A DNA stretch of 64,000 nt from Salegentibacter flavus (GTDB lineage: Bacteria > Bacteroidota > Bacteroidia > Flavobacteriales > Flavobacteriaceae): positions 62,001-126,000 of the forward strand of contig NZ_FOVL01000012.1 of the NCBI RefSeq assembly GCF_900115145.1, written 5' to 3'. A program made the translations under genes and the position numbers. Under the pieces are notes generated by a model. That model ran no database searches and had not been told where the DNA came from. It saw nothing but the letters and a program-made list of their open reading frames with translations. Shown here piece by piece: positions 19,056-28,588 of this stretch. How positions within the stretch are numbered: position 1 is the stretch's first letter; every line of letters begins with the position of its first letter.

Positions 19056-19085
19056 TTGTTAATAGGCAATTTGCGTCTACTTTTG
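19056..19085 (+). promoter_or_regulatory. Strong consensus promoter of ompA
   Basis: TTG (19056-19058), 19-bp spacer, TACTTTTG (19078-19085): full match to the Bacteroidota TTG/TAnnTTTG promoter. It lies 34 bp before the ATG. Confidence 0.8.
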
Positions 19086-19119
19086 TTAACAGTTAACACT
19101 TAAAACTAAACAATTGAAT

Positions 19120-20532
19120 ATGAAACATCTTAGCAAATTTTTAATGGCTGCTTTGTTGGTATTTGGATTTACTTCGGTAAATGCCCAGGACGCCAACAAT
19201 CCTTGGTCCATTGGTCTTCAGACTAATGCAGTAGACTTCTATCCTACTGGTGAAGATGCTCCACTTGGAGGGACTTTCGACGATTATTTTAATGTAGGAG
19301 ACCACTGGAATATTATTCCCGCCGTCTCAAGAATTTCTGTAGGACGCTACATCGGTAGCGGGTTTGTTTTTGACCTTGCAGGTTCTATCAATCAAATTGA
19401 TAATTACGGAGACATGGGAGTTAGTAATCTTTCTTATTACTCCCTAGACGGATCCTTCAACTACAGCCTTCGAGCAATGTTAAACGATGGCTGGTTTGAT
19501 CCGGTTATTGGTATTGGAGGTGGTTACACCCGTATTGGAGATTCAGGAGATATTCCAATCTCAGATATGAGCGCTGCTACTTTAAATGGTAAATTAGGAA
19601 TTAACTTCTGGTTTAGCGATAACGTAGCTCTAACTGTTGAGTCAAATTACAAGCACGTATTTGACCCAGATTTGGCTACACACTTCCAACATGCGGCAGG
19701 TGTGAAGTTTATGTTTGGAGGTACTGACTCTGATGGCGATGGCATTTACGACAAAGACGACGAATGTCCTGAAACTCCAGGTCTTCTAGAATTCAACGGA
19801 TGTCCAGATACTGATGGTGACGGCATTGAAGATAGAAGAGATGCTTGTCCTGATGTAGCTGGTCTTCCGGAATTTGACGGATGTCCTGATACCGATGGTG
19901 ACGGAATCCCAGATCCTGAAGATGACTGTCCTGAAGTAGCAGGCCTTGCCGATCTTAACGGTTGTCCTGATGCCGATGGTGATGGCGTGCCAGATCATGA
20001 AGATGATTGTCCGGAAGAAGCTGGTCCAGCTGAAAATAATGGATGCCCTTATGAAGATCGTGATGGGGACGGAGTACTTGATAAAGACGATGAATGTCCA
20101 GATACTCCCGGAACCGTAGAAAACAACGGATGTCCAGAGCCGGATGTTGAAGTTATTTCTGAATTGAATGAGTACTCTAAAACTGTACTTTTCGATCTGA
20201 ATAAAGCTTCTATCCGTTCTGACTCTGAAGAAGCACTTGAATCTATTGCCGACATCATGGAAGAGTATCCAAATACAATTTTCCACGTTGAAGGTCATAC
20301 AGACAGTACCGGAAGTGATCAATATAACCTGCAACTCTCTAAAGAACGTGCAGCTTCAGTTAAAGAATGGTTACAAGAAGCCGGAATTCCAGCCAACAGA
20401 TTAACTTCTGAAGGTTATGGCGAATCAAGACCAATCGCTACTAACAATACTGCTGCCGGAAGACAGGATAACAGACGTGTTGAAATCTCTTTAGACAAAG
20501 ACAAAGAGATGAAAGATAAAGAGAATGAGTAG
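19120..20532 (+). CDS. OmpA family outer membrane protein with thrombospondin type 3 repeats
   Basis: 470 residues. A signal peptide ends at VNAQ, followed by an eight-strand-like beta-barrel region (about 25-200). Five Asp-rich calcium-binding type 3 repeats (DTDGDGI...CPD) span about 207-345. The C-terminal OmpA peptidoglycan-binding domain follows ([32 protein letters not shown]). It likely ties the outer membrane to the cell wall and is probably abundant, given its consensus promoter and strong terminator. A TTG two codons upstream is not needed as a start. Confidence 0.94.
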   Translation: MKHLSKFLMAALLVFGFTSVNAQDANNPWSIGLQTNAVDFYPTGEDAPLGGTFDDYFNVGDHWNIIPAVSRISVGRYIGSGFVFDLAGSINQIDNYGDMGVSNLSYYSLDGSFNYSLRAMLNDGWFDPVIGIGGGYTRIGDSGDIPISDMSAATLNGKLGINFWFSDNVALTVESNYKHVFDPDLATHFQHAAGVKFMFGGTDSDGDGIYDKDDECPETPGLLEFNGCPDTDGDGIEDRRDACPDVAGLPEFDGCPDTDGDGIPDPEDDCPEVAGLADLNGCPDADGDGVPDHEDDCPEEAGPAENNGCPYEDRDGDGVLDKDDECPDTPGTVENNGCPEPDVEVISELNEYSKTVLFDLNKASIRSDSEEALESIADIMEEYPNTIFHVEGHTDSTGSDQYNLQLSKERAASVKEWLQEAGIPANRLTSEGYGESRPIATNNTAAGRQDNRRVEISLDKDKEMKDKENE

Positions 20533-20557
20533 TATGTAAATTTGAAAATTCTTTTAG

Positions 20558-20588
20558 AAAAACGCCCCGATTAGTCGGGGCGTTTTTT
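20558..20588 (+). terminator. ompA terminator
   Basis: AAAACGCCCCGA ... TCGGGGCGTTTT hairpin with a T-run. Confidence 0.93.
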
Positions 20589-20599
20589 ATTTTTATAAA

Positions 20600-23356
20600 A
20601 TGATTTCTTTTATATCGCAGATCCTTCAAAAGCTCTTAAAATCAGAAGAGAACATTTCAGAAACTATTTTTATTCTCCCCTCAAAAAGAGCCGGGAGTTT
20701 TTTGCTGAATGAACTTTCCAAATTAAATCAAAATCACCTTTTCGCTCCAAAGGTATACAGCATTGAGGAATTTGCTCAAATTATTTCAGGACTCCAGCCA
20801 ATAGACAATACCATAAGTCTGTTTGAGTTCTATGAGGTTTACAGAAAGTTAACCCCTGAAGAACATCGTGAGGATTTTGAAACCTTCGCTACCTGGGCCC
20901 AAACCCTCATTCATGATTTTAACGAGCTCGACCGATACCTGATAGATCATAATAGCTTTTTTAATTACCTCTCAGGGATTCAGGATATAAACCATTGGTA
21001 TCTTCAGAAGAAAAAAACTGAACTAATTAAAAATTACCTTAAGTTCTGGCAACAACTCCCTGGATATTATGAGCATCTAAAAGAAAGTCTGCTTAACAGA
21101 AAATTGGGCTATCAGGGTTTGATTTATAGAGAAGCCGCAGCCAACATAGTGGCTTATGCATCCTCGGTTTCCAAAAAACATGTTTTTATCGGTTTTAATG
21201 CGCTAAATAACGCCGAGCAAGATATCATTCAATATCTGTTGGAGAAAAAGAAAGCAGAGATTCACTGGGACCTGGATGAAAGCTTTCTGAAAGACAAAGA
21301 GCATTCGGCTTCCATCTTTATCAATCAATATCTCAAAGAATGGCGGGTTTATAAGGATCAGGATTTTACCCCGGGAGTAGATGAGTATTGCAAAGAGAAG
21401 CAAATCGAATTAATTGGGGTGCCTAAAAATATCGGGCAGGCAAAATACCTGGGAGAACTCCTTTCAGGGTTTGAAGAAAGTCAGCTGGAAAATACCGCAG
21501 TAGTACTGGGCGAGGAAGATCTTCTCCTGCCTGTTTTAAACAGTTTGCCACCAAACATCCAGGATCTGAATATTACTATGGGATTTCCCCTTAAAAATGC
21601 GGCATTGAGTTCCCTGTTCGACAATATTTTTCACATCCATCTTAATGCCACATCGGGATTCTATTACAAAGATGTGATCTCTATTATCAATCATCCTGCC
21701 CTGCATAGTCTTCTGAAACCTGCCGCCGATGATTTTTCGATCAGGATCAAAAAAGAGAACTCAGTCTATATCGCTTCAGAAGAAATCATTAAAAACTTCC
21801 CTGAAGTTAACCAGCCGATAATCAAAGCTTGTTTTGAAGAAGTAAATAATATACCAGAAAAACTCATTGCCAATTTTCATATCCTCACCCAGGAGATCAA
21901 GGATTTCTACAGAAAACAGGAAAACAGGCTCGGACTCGAATTTCTGTATCAATTCCACGTTCTTTTTAACAAGCTTGAAAACCTCAACACCACTTATCCG
22001 CACATTAAAAGTTTAAAATCTCTTCAGGGTTTTTACAAGGAAATAATGACTACGCAGAGCCTGGATTTCCAGGGTAAACCCTTTAAAGGTCTTCAACTTA
22101 TGGGAATGCTGGAATCCCGTGCCCTCGATTTCGAAACCGTGATCATTACCTCGGTGAATGAGGGGATTTTGCCTTCGGGAAAATCGAATAATTCCTTTTT
22201 ACCTTTTGACCTGAAAAAGGCGTATAATTTACCTACTTACAGTGAAAAGAATGCAGTTTACACCTATCACTTCTACCGACTTCTCCAAAGAGCAAAAAAG
22301 GTTTATTTACTCTACAATACAGAACCAGACGGAATGAATACCGGTGAGAAAAGTCGGTTTATCACACAATTGGAAGTAGAAAAACGTCCTAAGCATAAAC
22401 TGATAAAAAAACTCATAAGTCCAAAAGTACCCGCTCTTACTTCGGGTCTGAAGGAGGTTAAAAAAACTCCCGAAGTAATTGAAAAACTTAGGGAGTTAGC
22501 TGCCTCCGGGTTTTCACCTTCGGCGCTTACCACCTACATCAGGAATCCTATAGATTTTTATTACCGCTATGTGCTTGGGGTTAAAGACAGCGACAATGTA
22601 GAAGAAACCGTAGCTTATAATACGCTTGGTACGGTTATTCATGATAGCCTGGAAACATTATATAAGCCCCTGGAAGGAAAAAATCTAACCCAAAATGATA
22701 TCCTGCAGTTTAAAAAACGAATTCCGGAGGAGATCAGCCTTCAGTTTAAAAAAACTTACACCTCGGCTCCTATGAACCGTGGAAAGAACCTTCTTATCTT
22801 TGAAGTGGCAAAACGCTACTTGCAAAATTTCCTTCAGCAGGAATTAAACCGAATAAAAAACGGTGATGAAGTTAGAATCCTGATGATCGAGAAAAACCTC
22901 AAAACTCAAATTAAGATCGAGGCATTAGATTTTCCGGTTTATATTAGAGGAAAAGTAGACCGACTCGAGAATACTAACGGTATTACCAGAATTATTGACT
23001 ATAAAACCGGCAAGGTTCAACAGGCTCAACTTAAAATTGTAGATTGGGACCTACTGGCCTCAGATTATGATAAGTACAGTAAAAGTTTTCAGGTGCTTAC
23101 CTATGCCAGCCTTATTAAAAACAGCCTTGATTTAAGTCCACCCGTGGAGGCAGGAGTAATCTCCTTTAAGAATCTGCAGAACGGATTTTTAAAATTTACC
23201 AAGAATGAAAAGGCGAATCAAAGAGGCGGAGGAAAAACCGAACTGGATTCTGAAATAATGGAAGCATTTCAGACCGAATTAAAGAAATTAATTGCCGAAA
23301 TTTGTGACCCAAATAAGGCATTTATCGAAAAAGAAATCAAAAATGGAAATTACTAA
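20600..23356 (+). CDS. AddB/RecB-like PD-(D/E)XK nuclease
   Basis: 918 residues. The N-terminal part resembles an inactive helicase (FILPSKRAGSFLL in the Walker A place). The C-terminal nuclease shows the region SALTTYIRNPIDFYYRYVLG and the catalytic IIDYKTGKVQQ. Cysteines that hold an iron-sulphur cluster in Firmicutes AddB are not seen near these motifs. It is the probable partner of the AddA-like protein at 14582. It starts 12 bp after the ompA terminator and overlaps the following hydrolase gene by 14 bp. Confidence 0.85.
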   Translation: MISFISQILQKLLKSEENISETIFILPSKRAGSFLLNELSKLNQNHLFAPKVYSIEEFAQIISGLQPIDNTISLFEFYEVYRKLTPEEHREDFETFATWAQTLIHDFNELDRYLIDHNSFFNYLSGIQDINHWYLQKKKTELIKNYLKFWQQLPGYYEHLKESLLNRKLGYQGLIYREAAANIVAYASSVSKKHVFIGFNALNNAEQDIIQYLLEKKKAEIHWDLDESFLKDKEHSASIFINQYLKEWRVYKDQDFTPGVDEYCKEKQIELIGVPKNIGQAKYLGELLSGFEESQLENTAVVLGEEDLLLPVLNSLPPNIQDLNITMGFPLKNAALSSLFDNIFHIHLNATSGFYYKDVISIINHPALHSLLKPAADDFSIRIKKENSVYIASEEIIKNFPEVNQPIIKACFEEVNNIPEKLIANFHILTQEIKDFYRKQENRLGLEFLYQFHVLFNKLENLNTTYPHIKSLKSLQGFYKEIMTTQSLDFQGKPFKGLQLMGMLESRALDFETVIITSVNEGILPSGKSNNSFLPFDLKKAYNLPTYSEKNAVYTYHFYRLLQRAKKVYLLYNTEPDGMNTGEKSRFITQLEVEKRPKHKLIKKLISPKVPALTSGLKEVKKTPEVIEKLRELAASGFSPSALTTYIRNPIDFYYRYVLGVKDSDNVEETVAYNTLGTVIHDSLETLYKPLEGKNLTQNDILQFKKRIPEEISLQFKKTYTSAPMNRGKNLLIFEVAKRYLQNFLQQELNRIKNGDEVRILMIEKNLKTQIKIEALDFPVYIRGKVDRLENTNGITRIIDYKTGKVQQAQLKIVDWDLLASDYDKYSKSFQVLTYASLIKNSLDLSPPVEAGVISFKNLQNGFLKFTKNEKANQRGGGKTELDSEIMEAFQTELKKLIAEICDPNKAFIEKEIKNGNY

Positions 23357-24242
23357 AGAAACCAACCTTCAGATAGAAGGAAAACACAATAAACCCATAC
23401 TCGCAGACATTTATTTTAACACTGAAGATAAGCCAAAACCTGTCATCATATTTTGCCACGGTTACAAAGGCTTTAAAGACTGGGGTGCCTGGGATAAAAT
23501 GGCCGAATTCTATGCCGAAAAAGGCTATTTCTTCGTGAAATTCAATTTTAGTCATAACGGGACCTCTCCCGAAAATCTAACTGAATTCCCTAACATTGAA
23601 GCCTTTGGTGATAATAATTATACCAAAGAACTGGATGATCTGCAATCGGTTATAGACTGGCTTCTATTACCAAATTTTCCACACCTTGCCCAGGTAGATC
23701 CTTCCGATATGAGTCTTATTGGCCATTCCAGGGGCGGAGGGATTACGATTATCAAGGCTGCTGAAGAAAAAAGGATTACTAAGCTAATTACTCTGGCTGC
23801 CGTAAGCGATTTTGCGTCGAGATTCCCTAAAGGGAAAGAACTGGAAGCCTGGGAGAAAAAAGGAGTGCAGTATATCACAAATACCCGTACCAAACAACAA
23901 TTACCTCATCACTACCAGTTTTACCGGAATTTCAGGGAGAATAAGGAAAGACTTAATATTCAGAAAACGGCCAAAAAGCTTGAAATTCCACATTTTATTG
24001 CTCACGGGAGTAACGATACTACCGTTTCCATTGCTGACGCTGGAAATCTATTTGAATGGAGTCCCGCTTCAAAATTACTGCTGGTAGAAGGCGCCAATCA
24101 CACCTTTGGTATCTCACATCCATGGAAGAAAGATGAATTAACCCGGGAATTTCAGCACGTTCTGAATGAAAGCCTGGATTTCCTTCATGCCGATGCCCAG
24201 GAGCTATTCGATGAATACCTGGAACTTGACGAAAATGACTAA
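23343..24242 (+). CDS. Alpha/beta hydrolase family protein
   Basis: 299 residues. The nucleophile elbow is SLIGHSRGGG (GxSxGG). An oxyanion strand VIIFCHGYKG precedes it, and an acid/His pair is likely in AHGSNDTTVS and VEGANHTF. It looks like a dienelactone hydrolase or serine aminopeptidase type; the substrate is unknown. No signal peptide. The ATG at 23343 fits better than a start 17 codons upstream, which would lie deep in the preceding gene. Confidence 0.85.
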   Translation: MEITKETNLQIEGKHNKPILADIYFNTEDKPKPVIIFCHGYKGFKDWGAWDKMAEFYAEKGYFFVKFNFSHNGTSPENLTEFPNIEAFGDNNYTKELDDLQSVIDWLLLPNFPHLAQVDPSDMSLIGHSRGGGITIIKAAEEKRITKLITLAAVSDFASRFPKGKELEAWEKKGVQYITNTRTKQQLPHHYQFYRNFRENKERLNIQKTAKKLEIPHFIAHGSNDTTVSIADAGNLFEWSPASKLLLVEGANHTFGISHPWKKDELTREFQHVLNESLDFLHADAQELFDEYLELDEND

Positions 24243-24268
24243 TCTCTTCGGAAGTAAATAAATTCCAG

Positions 24269-24294
24269 ACCACCCTAAAATCGGGTGGTTTTTT
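24269..24294 (+). terminator. Terminator after the hydrolase gene
   Basis: ACCACCC - loop - GGGTGGT hairpin followed by a T-run. Confidence 0.9.
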
Positions 24295-24323
24295 ATTATT
24301 TTGAGATAAGAAAAGTCTTAAAG

Positions 24324-24350
24324 CAAAAAAACCACCGCGAACGGTGGTTT
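24324..24350 (-). terminator. tRNA-Ala terminator
   Basis: ACCACCG - CGAA - CGGTGGT hairpin. On the reverse strand it is followed by a T-run and lies directly after the tRNA 3' end. Confidence 0.88.
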
Positions 24351-24351
24351 T

Positions 24352-24428
24352 TGGTGGAGAATATCGGAGTCGAACCGATGACCTCCTGCGTGCAAGGCAG
24401 GCGCTCTAGCCAGCTGAGCTAATCCCCC
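24352..24428 (-). tRNA. tRNA-Ala (TGC anticodon)
   Basis: Cloverleaf on the reverse strand. The acceptor GGGGGAT pairs with ATTCTCC, with two G-U pairs. The D-arm is in AGCTCAGCTGGCTAGAGC, and the anticodon arm CCTGC-CTTGCAC-GCAGG has anticodon TGC. The T-arm is ATCGG-TTCGACT-CCGAT. CCA is encoded at 24352-24354. It lies alone between protein genes and has its own terminator. Confidence 0.96.
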
Positions 24429-24502
24429 AATTTGGAAAGGCAAATGTAATAATTTTCTGTAAATTCCAACAAAGAACTTTTAATTAATATTTCTGAAGAA
24501 AA

Positions 24503-25003
24503 ATGATTAGGAAAGCTAGCCTGAAGGACCTCAACGAAATCAAAAAACTCACCGAAGCCTGTGCTGAAGCCCTTCAGCAACAAAATATTTATCAATGGAA
24601 CGAAAATTATCCCAGCCGTGAAAAGCTTGAAAATGATATAAAACGGGAAGAATTATTTGTTTATAAGCATAAAAACAGGATAATCGCCATTATAGTCCTC
24701 ACACCAAAAATGGATAAAGTTTACCGAAATATTAATTGGCTTACTGAAACGGGGAATAATTTATATGTTCATCGCCTGGCCACACATCCAGATTTCTGGG
24801 GCCAGAGATACGCCAGAAAAATGATGGATTTTGCAGAAGATTTCGCCAAAACAGGAAATTTCATTTCCATAAGGCTGGATACCTTCAGCCAAAACAAACG
24901 CAACCAAAAATTTTACGAAGCCCGGGCTTATCAAAAACTTGGCGATGTTTATTTTCCACATAAAAACGACCAGCCTTTTCATTGTTATGAGCTGGTTCTA
25001 TAA
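24503..25003 (+). CDS. GNAT family N-acetyltransferase
   Basis: 166 residues of the GCN5-related acetyltransferase fold. It begins MIRKASLKDLNEIKKL and has the acetyl-CoA-binding strand and loop LYVHRLATHPDFWGQRYARKM, where the usual Q/RxxGxG/A reads WGQRYA. SIRLDTFSQNKRNQKFYEA follows. The substrate is not recognisable. Confidence 0.88.
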   Translation: MIRKASLKDLNEIKKLTEACAEALQQQNIYQWNENYPSREKLENDIKREELFVYKHKNRIIAIIVLTPKMDKVYRNINWLTETGNNLYVHRLATHPDFWGQRYARKMMDFAEDFAKTGNFISIRLDTFSQNKRNQKFYEARAYQKLGDVYFPHKNDQPFHCYELVL

Positions 25004-25005
25004 CA

Positions 25006-25042
25006 CAAAAAGCCCTTCCTTTCCGAAGAAAAGAAGGGCTTT
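25006..25042. terminator. Bidirectional terminator between the GNAT and M14 genes
   Basis: AAAGCCCTTC ... GAAGGGCTTT hairpin flanked by A- and T-runs. It can serve both the forward GNAT gene and the reverse M14 operon. Confidence 0.85.
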
Positions 25043-25060
25043 CAATAATTACTGAATAGT

Positions 25061-26800
25061 TTAACTTTCCCACTCAGCGATCCCGCCTTTTGCCGAATCT
25101 ACTTTTATGGAATAATTTCTACCTCCAGAGATGATCCAGCGAACTTTCACTGTCTCCATCCCAGGAATATTTTTCACCTTTATGGTTTCAGGATTTACCT
25201 CCTGCTCTTCCACCTTATTAAAATCTTCATCATTTACCACCATCCCGGCAAGCACTTTCGCTACTGAAATACTTATATAGTCGGGGCGCTCGATTTTATA
25301 CTTCAAATCCTGGCTTGAATGGGTAGGCATTAATCTTTCATTGTAAATTGTTGCGGTAACCTGCTTTAGACCACCTCCAAGGTTCTCCTCTTTAACATCA
25401 GAGATACTTAGTTTGGGGGTGTGGTAAGCATGGTAAATACTAAAAGCCATATTGCGGTGAGCATCCTGCTCCAGGAGAAATCCCGGATGCGCCCTGCCAA
25501 AGTTCTTTTTGAATCCGCCAATTTCAATTTTACCATATTGTGGATGGTCATATTCATCCCAATCTACAAACGCATCCCCGAAGGTAAGGTAACGGTCTAC
25601 TTTCAATTCCTCATCCTGATTCCCACGTCCCTTGTTTTCGTGAAAATAAAGGTAGGAAACCATTAATTCATTAGAGTAAGTATAAACGCCTCTTCCACCG
25701 TAAAACCAGTCCAGTTCTCCTCCAAAAACGGAATAAAGATCCTTGTAAACCACCAGGTAACGATAACCCGGGATCATTTCCTCTCCTTTTTTAGCAATTT
25801 CATCATAGATCGCTACGTCCTCACTATTATAGGTTTCAGCATCTTCTTCGGCTCCGGGCCCGCGAAGGATCATTCCTCCATAGTTATGATAACTCTGAGC
25901 TCCTGCAATATTTGGATGCTTCATTACAAATTCCATTACCGCCCTGTTCTCCGGAAGGCTAAAGGGATATTTATAAGCCCCGCGTTGTATATAATCAGGC
26001 TGCCATTTCCAGCCCCAGTCACGGTTAGGGTCGTAATAGCCAATCCCGTCTTCATTCACTTCGCCGTCGCCATCTGTGTCAATCCCTTCATAACCCAGCA
26101 TTTCATATTCCCCTTTTTCTTCTGCAGCTACTCTTATAAGCTTTCGATCATCCAATGGGTCTTTGATATACCTGCCGGTTGGAGATTTTCTAATCATCAT
26201 CGTGATATGATTATCTTCATTAATATCATCGAACCCATCTTCTCCGGCCTTGCCGTCACCATCATTATCCAGAACGATCATCCCTGAGCGGGGAGAATGC
26301 GGAGTATTGGGTTGATTCATATAGTCATTCCGGGCATCTGGGTTGATACTGGGGTTTATATAAAACGTCTTGTCTTCCAAAAGTTCCTTTATGAAATCAA
26401 GTTCATCAAACATTTCGGTGAGGTACCAGGCCGTGTATAAGGAAAATTCGGTTCCCTGAATTTCATTGGAGTGAATATTTCCATCTATGTACATTGCCGG
26501 TTTTTTACTCGGGTCGCCGGTATTGAAATCTGAAATTGTGAGCACATAAATATCACGGCCTTCATAAGATTTTCCAATGCTTTCCATTTTAGCTAATTCA
26601 GGATAGGCTTTGGCTATTTTCTCCATTATATCAACCATCCCCTCGTAAGTATAATACCTGTTCCAGCTAACCTGCACCTCGGGTTGATGCGGTGTTCCTA
26701 TTGCCCTGAAGAATTTTTCCTGGGCGTCGGCAGGAGCAATATTCAGCAGAAAACTTAAAATTGCCAGCAGGACTGTATTTTGTATATATTTTGAATTCAT
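25061..26800 (-). CDS. M14 family metallocarboxypeptidase, exported
   Basis: 579 residues with a signal peptide ending near PADAQ. The zinc site is complete: HxxE in GNIHSNEIQGTE (about residue 110), a distal His in QSYHNYGG, and the catalytic Glu in YTYSNELMV. Acidic calcium-like stretches (DNDGDGKAGEDG, DTDGDGEVNEDG) lie between them. It likely trims peptides in the periplasm or outside the cell. It is the downstream gene of a pair, 10 bp after a paralogous M14 gene that lacks these residues. Confidence 0.9.
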   Translation of the reverse strand: MNSKYIQNTVLLAILSFLLNIAPADAQEKFFRAIGTPHQPEVQVSWNRYYTYEGMVDIMEKIAKAYPELAKMESIGKSYEGRDIYVLTISDFNTGDPSKKPAMYIDGNIHSNEIQGTEFSLYTAWYLTEMFDELDFIKELLEDKTFYINPSINPDARNDYMNQPNTPHSPRSGMIVLDNDGDGKAGEDGFDDINEDNHITMMIRKSPTGRYIKDPLDDRKLIRVAAEEKGEYEMLGYEGIDTDGDGEVNEDGIGYYDPNRDWGWKWQPDYIQRGAYKYPFSLPENRAVMEFVMKHPNIAGAQSYHNYGGMILRGPGAEEDAETYNSEDVAIYDEIAKKGEEMIPGYRYLVVYKDLYSVFGGELDWFYGGRGVYTYSNELMVSYLYFHENKGRGNQDEELKVDRYLTFGDAFVDWDEYDHPQYGKIEIGGFKKNFGRAHPGFLLEQDAHRNMAFSIYHAYHTPKLSISDVKEENLGGGLKQVTATIYNERLMPTHSSQDLKYKIERPDYISISVAKVLAGMVVNDEDFNKVEEQEVNPETIKVKNIPGMETVKVRWIISGGRNYSIKVDSAKGGIAEWES

Positions 26801-26810
26801 TTCTCTAAAA

Positions 26811-28454
26811 TTAAAGTTTTACATTACTCTCCACAAACCCGGTATGAGGTGCGCCAATTCTTATGTTTGCCGTGCCGCTGCCTTTTACGATCCAGGATAG
26901 CGTTTTCTTTTCATAGGCTTCCAGCTTGTCTACCAGTTTAATAGTATTTCCTGCCAGAATATCCTTTTTATCCTTGCTCAATCTTATTTGTAGCTTCTGA
27001 AGCCAGCGGGATTTTCCACCGAGTTCAGAATGTGTAGGTAAAGGGGAGTTATTGAAAAGGTCTACGGTAACTCTTGTAAGTCTGCCCCCTAGCTTCTCGG
27101 TTCTAAGATTATGCAATTCCAGTTTTGGTTGTATTTCAGCCAGTTTAATGATAAAATCTGTATGACTGGAAGCGATACTATCGGTCATTTGGTAGGGCAG
27201 ATTGGTCATCGCAAAAGGCTTTATTCCTCCAACTTCAACCTTTTGGTTGGGAAAGTCAGGATGTTCTACTTCAGTCCACGGAAGAAATACATTGTCTACT
27301 CCTTCTTTTTCTGCCCAGGCAAGGAAGTTTGTTTCCGCGGTTGGTTTAATATCACCATTGGAAACCGAATCGGTTTGTGAACCATTTTCTGTTTTCTCTT
27401 CTTTCATATCCGGCACCCACCAACCCGGAGTACTAAAACTAAGTCTTCCGAAGTGAAAATAAGCCCACTGGAAGAAATCCCCGTCTGTCCCCTGATTATC
27501 CTGCTTGTAGGCCTCATAAGGTATGGTTTCATTATACATTTCAGAGATCATTTCATTGAGCTTAACATCCTTTTCCAACATCGAGGTAACCACACGTTTT
27601 TCGGCTTCAGGTTTATTGAATTTTAAAGGGGCACTTAAATTATTCGCGGGTCCAAATGTCACAAAGGCAAAAATATTCCAGTGCTCAAATAAATAATCCA
27701 GAAGGGCACGGCTTTCTGGTTGAGAAACCGGAAAATCGCTGGCATAAGCTTCAAAATAGGGGAATTTATAAGTAAGACTTTTATTGAAGGCTATGCCCTC
27801 TTCGGGATCTTCATTGAATTTTTCGTCCTTATCATTATCAAGCCCTTCTGAGTACAGCATATAACGCTTTTCATTCCTTTTAGCCTTTTCGTCGGCTTTT
27901 ACAAGCACACGACTATCGCTTTGATGCGGCACATAATCTCCCATTGGGCTTTCCACCCGAAGCTTTGAAATCCACCCGTCATTGTTCAGATCTTCATAAG
28001 GGTCTTCACTAACCTCTCCATCACGGTCCTGATCGATTTTTGCTGAATTTCCCCTGCGTTCATATCTCATATCGCTGAAATACTGCGCATAGGCATCGGG
28101 CGACATATTCGGAAAAACATAAAAAGTAGTTTGGTCTAAAATTTCTGAATGCTCCTGAAGTATTTTTTCTGAAATCTGTAATGCGAGTTCCACGCTTAAC
28201 AGGTGAAAGCCTTCCACACCCCCGGTGATCGCAATGGCAGGTTTATTTTCCATATCTCCTTTTCCCAATTGAAGAGCCCAAATATCCTGGCCTCCTTCGG
28301 TTTTGGTAAGCGAAATAAGTTTTGCATTTGCAGAGTTTGCCATTTGTTTCAGGCGTTGTTCCACCTGGCGATTAGTAGGGTAATCTTGCTGGGCATAGCT
28401 GCTAAAAGACAAAAATATACTTAACAGCAACAAGCAGGGTAATTTTAAATTCAT
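26811..28454 (-). CDS. M14 peptidase-like protein lacking zinc ligands
   Basis: 547 residues with a signal peptide ending near SYAQQ. The fold and acidic inserts (DQDRDGEVSEDP, LDNDKDEKFNEDP) match the neighbouring M14 enzyme. The HxxE site, however, reads GGVEGFHLL, so Glu sits at the His position and His at the Glu position. The distal His region reads VTFGPANN, and the catalytic Glu segment reads SFSTPGWW. It is therefore probably a pseudoenzyme or binding protein, not a peptidase. It lies first in a two-gene operon with the intact paralogue. Confidence 0.82.
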   Translation of the reverse strand: MNLKLPCLLLLSIFLSFSSYAQQDYPTNRQVEQRLKQMANSANAKLISLTKTEGGQDIWALQLGKGDMENKPAIAITGGVEGFHLLSVELALQISEKILQEHSEILDQTTFYVFPNMSPDAYAQYFSDMRYERRGNSAKIDQDRDGEVSEDPYEDLNNDGWISKLRVESPMGDYVPHQSDSRVLVKADEKAKRNEKRYMLYSEGLDNDKDEKFNEDPEEGIAFNKSLTYKFPYFEAYASDFPVSQPESRALLDYLFEHWNIFAFVTFGPANNLSAPLKFNKPEAEKRVVTSMLEKDVKLNEMISEMYNETIPYEAYKQDNQGTDGDFFQWAYFHFGRLSFSTPGWWVPDMKEEKTENGSQTDSVSNGDIKPTAETNFLAWAEKEGVDNVFLPWTEVEHPDFPNQKVEVGGIKPFAMTNLPYQMTDSIASSHTDFIIKLAEIQPKLELHNLRTEKLGGRLTRVTVDLFNNSPLPTHSELGGKSRWLQKLQIRLSKDKKDILAGNTIKLVDKLEAYEKKTLSWIVKGSGTANIRIGAPHTGFVESNVKL

Positions 28455-28573
28455 AAGCTTTTATTGATTTTATAAAATAATTCTCTCAAAAATAGGACTA
28501 TAATTATGCGAAGTGGTTTAATTTTAAAATTTTTATTCCTGAAAATCCCGCAAACAAGGCTGGATCTTATTTT

Positions 28574-28581
28574 TATATTTG
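28574..28581 (+). promoter_or_regulatory. Promoter -7 element of the MATE gene
   Basis: TATATTTG, an exact TAnnTTTG match, only 7 bp before the TTG start codon. No -33 TTG is evident. Confidence 0.5.
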
Positions 28582-28588
28582 CGTTCTC

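Noticed and set aside
19786-20334. Long reverse frame of 182 residues inside ompA
   Set aside because: Shadow of the repeated GAY codons of the calcium repeats; its product is low-complexity Ile/Arg/Thr and has no start context.
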